A stretch of 64,000 nucleotides of DNA from JAEUKA01 sp035328405 (lineage in GTDB: Bacteria; Myxococcota_A; Polyangia; Palsa-1104; JAEUJZ01). The DNA is taken from contig DAOLIT010000020.1 in the NCBI GenBank assembly GCA_035328405.1, forward strand, positions 13,703 through 77,702. The letters run 5' to 3'. The notes beneath the pieces are model-generated. The model ran no database searches, was not told the DNA's origin, and saw only the letters and a list, made by a program, of their open reading frames with translations. Positions 51,919 through 59,660 of the stretch are shown here, in pieces (position 1 is the first letter of the stretch; the number at the start of each line of letters is the position of its first letter). The translations under genes were made by a program, and so were the position numbers.

Positions 51919-54013
51919 AACGCTTTCACAACGGCACACACGTTCCTTTTTTTGCGGCATCGCCAGGTTGGGTTTCGGCACGTTGGCGCTTGTGGTCAGC
52001 CACGGGCGGGTGGGCGCACAGCATTTTGAAACGACGGTCCGATCCGATTCGCTGGTCGAACAAAACAAAGGCGTCTCGTCTGTCACGGTCATCGAGCTGG
52101 GCCTTCCTGGGCAAAAAAACGCGCCGTCCGCAGCGAAAACTTCCGTTGCGGAACTGCTCGACGGTCAACCAGGCGTGTTTGTGCGTCGAAGCGGCGGTCT
52201 TGGGCAGTTTAGCGGTGCCAGCCTGCGCGGTTCTGCGCCGGGACAAGTGGCTGTATTTCTCGACGGGATTCCTCTTTTGCGCGGAGGGCAATCGGCGGTC
52301 GATTTGTCACAATTTCCTCCCGATGCACTGTCCCGCGTCGAAATCTACCGAGGCATTCCACCTTTGTGGCTCGGCAGTGAGACGCTCGGCGGTGCCGTCC
52401 ATTTGGTGACACGGACCGGACAGGGAACGCCGTCTGCGTGGCTCAACCTGGGCAGCGGTTCGTTCGGTCTGCGACGAGCGAGTGCTGGCTACAAAGGGCC
52501 AACGCCTGCGTTGTCGCTGTCTATCGCATACCAAGCTGCCGACGGAGATTTCCCCTATTTGTTCAACGAAGGGTTGCGCTATGGCCGAGACAAATTGGAC
52601 GAGCTGCGTCGAAAAAACGACGGTTTCGACCAAGTTTCTCTCGACGTTCGCCTCAAAAATCCCATTTCGCTTGGGCATTTTTTTGTTCACGGCAGCGGTT
52701 TTTGGCGTCGGCAAGGTGTCGCGGGGATCGGTGCTCCGAATGCGCAGCCCGGACAGCCTGAACTGGAAACCGCACGGGCGCTTTTCGATGCGGGTGTCCG
52801 TTTGGCGTCGCCCACGTCTCGCGTTGCGGTTGAACTTTCTGCGCATGCGCTCCTCGAAAGAGTCCAAACGAAAGACCTACAGGTCGCCCCGCCTGTGCTG
52901 CTAGAGCACATGTCGCAGCAGGTAGGTCAAAAAACGCTCGCGCGATTTCGAGCGAACCCGTCGGCAAGCCCCCAAACTTTGCACCTCCTGACGCTGCTCG
53001 AGTTTCGGTACGAGCGTTTGGCGCAGCGAAATTTGTGTCCCGCGCCGCGCCTGGATTGCCAAACTGCCCTGGCTGCCGACAGTGATCGCTTTCGTGGCGT
53101 ACTTTCGCTCGGCGGAGAGCTATCCATTGCCGACGGTCGCTTGCTGTTCGATCCGGGCGTACATCTTTTGCTCGTTCGGTCGAACTACAAAAGCCTCTCG
53201 GACCGAGACACAGAGGTTTTGCCTCCTGAACTTTCGGTCTTGCCGTCTCCACAAGTTGCTGCGCGCGTTGTTTTGCGGCCCTGGCTGCTGTTGCGTGTGG
53301 GCGCAGGTCGGTTTGTTCGGCTGCCGACTTTCTTGGAACTGTTCGGCGACGGTGCCTTTTATCGAAAAAGCCTCGGCCTTCGTCCCGAATCATCGTGGAC
53401 CGGAGAACTGGGCGTCGAGGCAAACGGCCAACCCTTTTCCCTCGTAACGGCGTCTTTCGGTTTGTATGGATTTGGGCGAAACATCGACGATCTCATCGAC
53501 ATCGTACGCGACGGACCGACACTTCGAGCGCGCAACGTCGGGCAAGCCGTTGCAGCAGGCCTCGAGTGTTCGACAGCCGTTCGCGTCGGAGATTTTCTGT
53601 CTGTCGAGGGAAACTACACGTTTTTGGACAGCCGCGATCGCACCGACCAACCGGGCCGCAACGGCAAGATGTTGCCGGGTCGCCCGAGTCACACGCTGTT
53701 TTTGCGCACCGAGGCTGCTCACCGGCCTGCGCGAATTTTTTATGAACTCGATGTCGTCAGCAGTCTGTTTTTGGACCCGGCCAATCTCGTCGAGCGACCG
53801 ACGCGCACGCTCCATGCCGTCGGCGTGGCGCTCGGCCCGTTGACCCGATTTCGCGTGTCGCTCCGCGTCGAGATGCGGAACCTTCTCGACACAAGAACAG
53901 TCCTCATGGCGCTGCCGCTGCAAGAGCGTCCGACGGCAGTGCCTTTGTCCGATTACTTCGACTACCCGCTGCCAGGGCGCGCACTGTTTGCGACGCTATC
54001 GGGGCGGCTGTGA
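51914..54013 (+). CDS. btuB: TonB-dependent vitamin B12 receptor BtuB-like
   Basis: 699 residues, TTG start behind GGGAGGAAGGG. Signal sequence (to about VGAQ), TonB-box region (ETTVRSDSL), plug (SVAELLDGQPGVFVRRSGG, SLRGSAPGQVAVFLDGIPL, DALSRVEIYRG) and a barrel ending FATLSGRL. The upstream cobalamin riboswitch is the main reason for assigning corrinoid uptake; the sequence alone only shows a TonB-dependent receptor. Its partner is probably the downstream lipoprotein, 42 bp away. Confidence 0.88.
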   Translation: MQTLSQRHTRSFFCGIARLGFGTLALVVSHGRVGAQHFETTVRSDSLVEQNKGVSSVTVIELGLPGQKNAPSAAKTSVAELLDGQPGVFVRRSGGLGQFSGASLRGSAPGQVAVFLDGIPLLRGGQSAVDLSQFPPDALSRVEIYRGIPPLWLGSETLGGAVHLVTRTGQGTPSAWLNLGSGSFGLRRASAGYKGPTPALSLSIAYQAADGDFPYLFNEGLRYGRDKLDELRRKNDGFDQVSLDVRLKNPISLGHFFVHGSGFWRRQGVAGIGAPNAQPGQPELETARALFDAGVRLASPTSRVAVELSAHALLERVQTKDLQVAPPVLLEHMSQQVGQKTLARFRANPSASPQTLHLLTLLEFRYERLAQRNLCPAPRLDCQTALAADSDRFRGVLSLGGELSIADGRLLFDPGVHLLLVRSNYKSLSDRDTEVLPPELSVLPSPQVAARVVLRPWLLLRVGAGRFVRLPTFLELFGDGAFYRKSLGLRPESSWTGELGVEANGQPFSLVTASFGLYGFGRNIDDLIDIVRDGPTLRARNVGQAVAAGLECSTAVRVGDFLSVEGNYTFLDSRDRTDQPGRNGKMLPGRPSHTLFLRTEAAHRPARIFYELDVVSSLFLDPANLVERPTRTLHAVGVALGPLTRFRVSLRVEMRNLLDTRTVLMALPLQERPTAVPLSDYFDYPLPGRALFATLSGRL

Positions 54014-54055
54014 TCACCGACGGGAAACATCCCCGATCAAAGGAGAAATGTGCTC

Positions 54056-55282
54056 ATGCTCGATAAACATGCTCAGGCCCGTTTTGCGCCTCGTCCTCGG
54101 TCCTTTTCCGGCTCGTCGCGAGTCCTTTTCTCAGCGACGTTGGCCTTTTCGTTCGCCTGCGGAGGCGATCCGACACCCGAGCCACCGTCGAAAGTTGTGA
54201 CCAATCTGGCCGTGACCGCCAGCGACTTCGCCAGTGGCTCAGGCACGCTGTCTTTCCTGGACCCGGACACGTTGCAAATGCAAAAAGCGTTTGATCAGGT
54301 GGACCCAAGTTCGACGGTGCGAGCCTTTGACAAAAAGCTCTACATTCTGGATTCCACGCACGGCACGTTGCGGGTTTACGACGCCGCAGACGGTTTCAAA
54401 ACGCCGAAAGACCATTCCATTCGCAAAACCTCCACCGTCGATGCGGCGCAAGCGAATCCTCACGATGTGTTCGTCGATGCGTCCTCGGCAAAAATCTATG
54501 TTTCTTTGTATGGTTCGTTCGGCTCGACGCAAATCAAGGCTTCGACCGCACTCGCCGTGCTCGACGCGAACAACTTGTCCGCCGGGATCGCGTCGTTTGT
54601 CTCTTTGAGCACCGGACCGCTCGATACCGACGGAAACCCAGAAGCCAGCCAACTTGTGGGTTGTGGATCGAATTTGTACGTTTTGCTCCAAGACCTCGAT
54701 CGCAACAACAACTACAAACCGGCAGGCAGTGGTCGTTTGGCCAAGATCGATCTGAAAAACCCAACGCAAGTGACCTACATTCCGCTCGCCGGGGAAAATC
54801 CGACGGCACTCGCGGTTTACGGCAACTGTACCGAGGCGATCGTCGGCTCTGCGGGCGACCAGCTCGGCGGCACTTTGACAGGGAAAAGCGGTATCGAACG
54901 GGTCGATTTGTCGTCTGGAAAAACGCTGGGTTTGGCCCTGTCTGATCAGTCTCTTGGCGGAAACGTGAGCACGCTCGACGCAACCGACGCAACCCATGTT
55001 TTTGCAGATTTGTCAATAAAATCTGGTTCGAGCTATGCCAACACGGTGTTTTTCGTCGATGCGCTCGCCAAGAAAAAGGGAGCGGCGCTCCTGGGGCCGA
55101 TGAGTTACGTTCCGGCGGTCGCGGTGCTTGGTGAGCGATTGCTGGTGCTGTCGGGAGGAAAAGCGGGAACCGGGCAACTTCGACCCGGTTTGTACTTGGG
55201 AGCAGCGACGGGAACGTCTTTGCCGACGGAGCCATTCGATTTTGGTTTGCCTCCAAGCTCGGTAGCTCTTGTCTCACGGTGA
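54056..55282 (+). CDS. Beta-propeller-like lipoprotein in the B12-uptake operon
   Basis: 408 residues from ATG 54056 (GTG 54050 also possible; AGGAG upstream). Lipoprotein signal with Cys35 after FSFA. The rest repeats short YVTN-like beta units (LYILDSTHGTLRVYDAADGF, NPHDVFVDASSAKIYVSLYG, PTALAVYGNCTEAIVGSAGD), fitting a beta-propeller. Position under the same riboswitch as btuB recalls BtuG, the surface propeller lipoprotein that captures B12 for BtuB in Bacteroidetes. The functional parallel is inference. Confidence 0.7.
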   Translation: MLDKHAQARFAPRPRSFSGSSRVLFSATLAFSFACGGDPTPEPPSKVVTNLAVTASDFASGSGTLSFLDPDTLQMQKAFDQVDPSSTVRAFDKKLYILDSTHGTLRVYDAADGFKTPKDHSIRKTSTVDAAQANPHDVFVDASSAKIYVSLYGSFGSTQIKASTALAVLDANNLSAGIASFVSLSTGPLDTDGNPEASQLVGCGSNLYVLLQDLDRNNNYKPAGSGRLAKIDLKNPTQVTYIPLAGENPTALAVYGNCTEAIVGSAGDQLGGTLTGKSGIERVDLSSGKTLGLALSDQSLGGNVSTLDATDATHVFADLSIKSGSSYANTVFFVDALAKKKGAALLGPMSYVPAVAVLGERLLVLSGGKAGTGQLRPGLYLGAATGTSLPTEPFDFGLPPSSVALVSR

Positions 55283-55308
55283 GCAGACCGATACCCTGCT
55301 CGCAACGC

Positions 55309-56196
55309 ATGGCTTGGTGGTCGAAAAAAAACAAAGCCACAGAGACTTCCTCGGAAAAGCGATCGGTTCCGACGGGGCTTTTTGTGAAATGTGACGGATG
55401 CTCCGAAGCGGTCGATTCCGAAAAAATTCGAGAGTCGCTTCGCTGTTGTCCTGCGTGCGGTTTTCATTTCTCAATGCCGACGGAAGAACGGTTGCAGTTG
55501 CTTCTCGACGAGGGTTCGGCGGAAGAACAAGACTTGTCGATCGAACCTTTGGACCCGCTCGGGTTCCGCGACAGCAAGGGTTACGTCGATCGTCTCTCAG
55601 CGTCGCGAAAACACATCGGCCAGCCCGACGCTTTCCGCAGTTTTCTCGCGTCCATCGACGGTGTGAGCGTGTCTTTTGGGATGTTCCAGTTTGAATTTAT
55701 GGGCGGTTCGATGGGTTCGGTGGTCGGCGAGAAGATCACGCGCGTGTTCGAGCGAGCCGCTGAAAAGCACATTCCCGCGATTGTGCTTTCTGCGTCGGGC
55801 GGAGCACGCATGCAGGAAGGCATTTTGTCGCTCATGCAGATGGCGAAAACCTCGGTGGCGCTGCAACGGTTGCGGGCGCTTGGGATTCCGTATGTTTCTG
55901 TGTTGCTGCATCCCACCACTGGCGGTGTCGCGGCGTCCTTTGCCATGCTCGGCGACGTGATTTTGGCCGAACCGGGCGCGATGGTGGGTTTTGCTGGCCC
56001 GCGCGTCATCGAACAAACCATCCGCCAAAAACTGCCGGTCGGCTTTCAACGCGCCGAGTTTCTGCTCCGTCACGGTTTCATCGACAGCATCGTCCCCCGT
56101 CCCGAATTGAAGGCGGGTCTCTCTCGGCTTTTGCGCCTGTTGTTGGGCAGTCCCAAAGGGTCTGCTCTGCCCAAAACCGACACGTCTGAAATGTGA
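55309..56196 (+). CDS. accD: Acetyl-CoA carboxylase carboxyltransferase subunit beta
   Basis: 295 residues. Part of the enzyme making malonyl-CoA for fatty-acid synthesis. The zinc ribbon is present as CDGC (28-31) and CPAC (47-50). Crotonase-fold motifs follow: GSMGSVVGEKI, SASGGARMQEG, TTGGVAASFAMLGD and AGPRVIEQTI. ATG 55309 fits the family N-terminus (MAWWSKK); a GTG at 55279 would add 10 residues. No accA is seen in the window. The stop overlaps the folC start (ATGTGA region). Confidence 0.95.
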   Translation: MAWWSKKNKATETSSEKRSVPTGLFVKCDGCSEAVDSEKIRESLRCCPACGFHFSMPTEERLQLLLDEGSAEEQDLSIEPLDPLGFRDSKGYVDRLSASRKHIGQPDAFRSFLASIDGVSVSFGMFQFEFMGGSMGSVVGEKITRVFERAAEKHIPAIVLSASGGARMQEGILSLMQMAKTSVALQRLRALGIPYVSVLLHPTTGGVAASFAMLGDVILAEPGAMVGFAGPRVIEQTIRQKLPVGFQRAEFLLRHGFIDSIVPRPELKAGLSRLLRLLLGSPKGSALPKTDTSEM

Positions 56197-57560
56197 GCAG
56201 CCTCGACTACAACGCAGCACTAACCTATCTCGCCTCGCTGTCTTCTTTCGGAATGCAGCCGGGGCTTGACCGGCTCGCGTGCGTGTTGGAACGACTCGGC
56301 TCGCCGCAGCATCGAGTTCCGGCCATCCACATCGCCGGAACCAACGGAAAGGGCTCGACGAGCGCCTTCGCAGCCACAATCGCCCAGGTCGCCTCACAGC
56401 GCGCGGAAACTCGGCTGGGCCGCTGTTTTTCGATCGGCCTGTACACATCTCCGCATCTCCATCGAGTCACCGAGCGCATTCGTTTTTCGCAACATGGCCA
56501 GTTGCGCGAGTGCCAAAAACCGCGTTTTGCCGACGCTGTGCATCGTGTGCGAAACGCCGCCCTCCTGGCACCATCCGTCACCCTGACGTTTTTCGAGGTG
56601 CTCACCGCCGCTGCCTTCCTTGTTTTTTCCGACGAACAGGTTTCCCTCGCAGTGTTTGAAACGGGCCTGGGTGGACGTTTGGACGCAACGCGGTTGTGTT
56701 CTGCGCAAGTGACCGTCGTGACGAGCATCGGCCTCGATCACACCGAATGGTTGGGCTCGACGCTGCAAGAAATCGCGCACGAAAAAGCAGGCATTTTTCG
56801 ACCGAACATTCCGGCGCTTGCGACTGCCTACGATCCGGCTGCGCGGCAGGCGCTTTGCGAGCACGCCCGGCAAGTGGGTGCGCCTTTGTGGATGTGGCCT
56901 TGGGATGCTGGGTCTTCCACGCAGCCTCTCCCTCGGTTGCCCGAGGAGGTTTGCGCGCATGTGCCGCTTTTGGGAGCGCACCAACGCGACAATGCCGCGA
57001 TGGCCGTGGCCGCGCTGTCGTTCGCGCAGGGACCCTTGCAAGATGATTTTCTCGACGAGGATGTCATCAACACGGGCCTCGACAAGACGCGCTGGCCTGG
57101 ACGACTTGAAACAATTGTGCCGACGGCACGTACATTTCAAGCTTTCGCGGACCGAGACATCCTTTTGGATGCAGCCCACAATCCCGAAGGTGCTTGCGTG
57201 TTGGCCCGTTGGCTTTCTCAACAACAGAGCCAGCGGACCACCATCTTGTGCGGCGTTGTCGTCGGAAAACATGCCGAGGGAATGGGCAGTCCACTCGCGT
57301 TTGCCACCGATGTGTTCTTGTGTTGTCCACCGACGCCGCGAGGTCTTCCGGCAGGGGAATTGGCCAAAATCGCTGCTTTTTCCGTCGGTACAGTAGTCGA
57401 AGATTGGCGTGCAGCGTTTTTGCGAGCCTTGGAGCACGTCGCCAAAGGACAACGGCTGGTCGTGTATGGCTCGATCTTCTTGGTCGGAGCGGTGAGGGCG
57501 TTGCTGCTCGACGAACCGACGGACACGCTGTTTGTGCAAGACCCTGGAAAGAAACCCTGA
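56193..57560 (+). CDS. folC: Folylpolyglutamate/dihydrofolate synthase FolC
   Basis: 455 residues. Mur-ligase-type enzyme that forms or extends the folate glutamate tail. P-loop AGTNGKGSTSA (48-58), then SPHLHRVTERIRF, FETGLGGRLDATR, GLDHTEWLG with a KAGIFRP lysine motif, and the C-terminal DAAHNPEGA. GTG 56193 overlaps the accD stop, a frequent accD-folC arrangement. Convergent with rpoD (45-bp gap). Confidence 0.95.
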   Translation: MSSLDYNAALTYLASLSSFGMQPGLDRLACVLERLGSPQHRVPAIHIAGTNGKGSTSAFAATIAQVASQRAETRLGRCFSIGLYTSPHLHRVTERIRFSQHGQLRECQKPRFADAVHRVRNAALLAPSVTLTFFEVLTAAAFLVFSDEQVSLAVFETGLGGRLDATRLCSAQVTVVTSIGLDHTEWLGSTLQEIAHEKAGIFRPNIPALATAYDPAARQALCEHARQVGAPLWMWPWDAGSSTQPLPRLPEEVCAHVPLLGAHQRDNAAMAVAALSFAQGPLQDDFLDEDVINTGLDKTRWPGRLETIVPTARTFQAFADRDILLDAAHNPEGACVLARWLSQQQSQRTTILCGVVVGKHAEGMGSPLAFATDVFLCCPPTPRGLPAGELAKIAAFSVGTVVEDWRAAFLRALEHVAKGQRLVVYGSIFLVGAVRALLLDEPTDTLFVQDPGKKP

Positions 57561-57605
57561 AGGCAGGAAGCAGTGCGGTGTGTGAGCCAGAGCTAGGGAT
57601 GTGGT

Positions 57606-59240
57606 TTACGGTTCGACGAAGGATTTGAGGTGTCTGGTGTTGCTGGCGTGCCTGAGTCTGCGGAGCGCCTGAACCTCGATTTGGCGAATTCTCTCTCGGG
57701 AGAGGCCGAAGTTTTGGCCGATTTCTTCGAGTGTGCAATCAGCCTCCTGCTCGATTCCGTAGCGCATTTTCAGAATCTGTTGCTCTCTCAGCGGCAACGC
57801 TCGCAGCATCAGGCGTGTTTTTCGCACCATGGCTGCATCGATCAGACTGTCTGCGGGTGACGGCAAGGTCGTATCTTCCAGGCTGTCGCCCAGATTGGAA
57901 CCTTCGCGCACAGGGCTCGGCGTTTCGAGCGAAAGAGGCTCTCGGGCCGCGACTTTGAGCACCTGTCGCACTTTTGCGAGCGGCAGTTGGCTGACTTCCG
58001 CGATCTCCTCGGGCGTCGGATCGCGCGCAAGCTGCCGAGACAAATCCCCACTCACGCGAAACAGTTTTCGTGCCGTTTCAAACACATGGACAGGAATGCG
58101 AATGGTCCGGGATTGGTCGAAAATACCGCGCGTAATGGCTTGCCGAATCCACCAAGTCGCGTATGTTGAAAACTTGTAGCCGCGCTGATATTCAAATTTG
58201 TCTACCGCGCGCATCAGTCCCAAGTTTCCTTCCTGGATCAAATCGAGGAACTGCATTCCGTGATTTGTGTATTTCTTTGCAATCGAAACCACCAATCGAA
58301 GATTGGCTTCCAAGAGTTCTCGGCGTGCGCGATTTGCAAGTCTCAAACCTCGTTCCATGTCTTGGCCGAGTTTTCGCAATTCGGAAATCCCAAGGCGTGT
58401 CTCTCGTTCGATGTGCGAAATCTGCTGCTCATTTTGCTTGAGCTGTTGCTCAATCTCCACAAGCTCGTTTGGACGCAGGCCCAATTTCCGCAGAGTTTGG
58501 CGTCGAGACGACTCTGTTTTCTTAGGCAAATCCGCAAGCAAAGCCGCGAGCGATTCGGTCGGCATGCCTGCACGTTCTTCCAGCTTTCTTTTTTCTTGGA
58601 GGAGTTTCTTTGCATCATCAGCGAAGCCGATGACCTTTTGCGACAGAGCGTCGATCACGCGCGGGTGAAACTTCATTGCAGCGACATCGTCCACGAGCTT
58701 TTGGCGAAGTTCGGCGACTTCTTGTTGCAATTCTCGCTGCTTTTTTTCAGACAACGGGCGACGAGGATTCCGCCAGGCCTTCTGTTTTCGCTGCAAATCT
58801 GCATAGCGGGGCCCCAAGGCTTCAAGCTGGGCCAAGAGCCGCTGCAAAAGCAGGGATTCAACGGTTTCGGCATCGGCTTCGCCTTCTTGTTCGGCTTCGG
58901 AATCCGAAACGACATCCCGGACGCGCAGTTTTCCGGCAAGAAGCCGATCTCGAAGCGCGAGTACTTCGGCAATCGACGGATGACACGCGAGCACCGCTTC
59001 AAGCACCAGCCTCTTTCCTTCGGCCATTCGTTTTCCGACGGCCACTTCTCCTTCGCGCGTCAAAAGAGGCGTGTCGCCAAGTCGCTTCAGGTACATGCGC
59101 ACCGGATCATTGGCTGGCCCCTCGTCCTCTTCCTCAACCGGTTCCGATTCAATGGCTTCAACGGCTTCAACCGGTTCCTGATCAAGGTTTTCAGCCTCTG
59201 GTGAATCATTTTGGGAAAGTGCTTCTGGATAACGGTTCAT
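57606..59240 (-). CDS. rpoD: Primary sigma factor RpoD
   Basis: 544 residues. Sigma-70 regions: 1.2 (DPVRMYLKRLGDTPLL), a large nonconserved insert, 2 (ANLRLVVSIAKKYTNHGMQFLDLIQEGNLGLMRAV...TYATWWIRQAI), 3 (RTIRIPVHVFETARKLFRV) and 4 (LREQQILKMRYGIEQE...LSRERIRQIEVQALRRLR). The N-terminus is a short acidic Glu-rich segment; region 1.1 as in E. coli is not evident. ATG 59240. Divergent from rnr across a 420-bp gap. No dnaG lies next to it in the window. Confidence 0.96.
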   Translation of the reverse strand: MNRYPEALSQNDSPEAENLDQEPVEAVEAIESEPVEEEDEGPANDPVRMYLKRLGDTPLLTREGEVAVGKRMAEGKRLVLEAVLACHPSIAEVLALRDRLLAGKLRVRDVVSDSEAEQEGEADAETVESLLLQRLLAQLEALGPRYADLQRKQKAWRNPRRPLSEKKQRELQQEVAELRQKLVDDVAAMKFHPRVIDALSQKVIGFADDAKKLLQEKRKLEERAGMPTESLAALLADLPKKTESSRRQTLRKLGLRPNELVEIEQQLKQNEQQISHIERETRLGISELRKLGQDMERGLRLANRARRELLEANLRLVVSIAKKYTNHGMQFLDLIQEGNLGLMRAVDKFEYQRGYKFSTYATWWIRQAITRGIFDQSRTIRIPVHVFETARKLFRVSGDLSRQLARDPTPEEIAEVSQLPLAKVRQVLKVAAREPLSLETPSPVREGSNLGDSLEDTTLPSPADSLIDAAMVRKTRLMLRALPLREQQILKMRYGIEQEADCTLEEIGQNFGLSRERIRQIEVQALRRLRHASNTRHLKSFVEP

Positions 59241-59660
59241 AGGCTTATCTCCGAGGCAGTTGTGCCTTTAGGAAAGTCGATGTTGAAAGCACCGATAGAC
59301 CAGCGAAAACGATTCTTTGTGTGGCAATCACTCCGAGTGGGTCTTCTCACATGGAGACGATGTGCTCTTTTGTTTTGCTCGGTCCCGGATGCAACTGCAC
59401 CCGCAACCGACAATCGCGTCCGCCGCTTGTAACAAGCGTAGGACAGGAAGTCTTCCCGACAAGTTCTGAGAAAACAAAAAAATGAAAAAAAATGCTGTTC
59501 GTTTGGACCATGGTTTCGCGTGTTTGCGAAAACCGACTCTTGCGAAAGCCGAAAAAGCGATCTACCGTTCGCCTGTTTTTTCATTTCGCGCGCTCCTTCC
59601 GATCGTGCTCTCCCCCAAACGCAAAAGGCTCCTTTCCGATCCGTGTCCCGAAAAACTGAC
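59241..59660. other. Divergent rpoD/rnr intergenic region
   Basis: No gene recognised. It contains a perfect 15-bp inverted repeat at 59424-59438 (arms CGCTTGT and ACAAGCG around one A) and an A-rich tract (about 59466-59490). A GTG at 59520 is an alternative, less likely rnr start. Confidence 0.5.
59424..59438. promoter_or_regulatory. 15-bp perfect palindrome, possible operator
   Basis: CGCTTGT-A-ACAAGCG between the divergent rpoD and rnr genes. Size and symmetry suit a dimeric repressor or, in RNA, a short hairpin in either leader. No regulator family is assigned. Confidence 0.4.
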
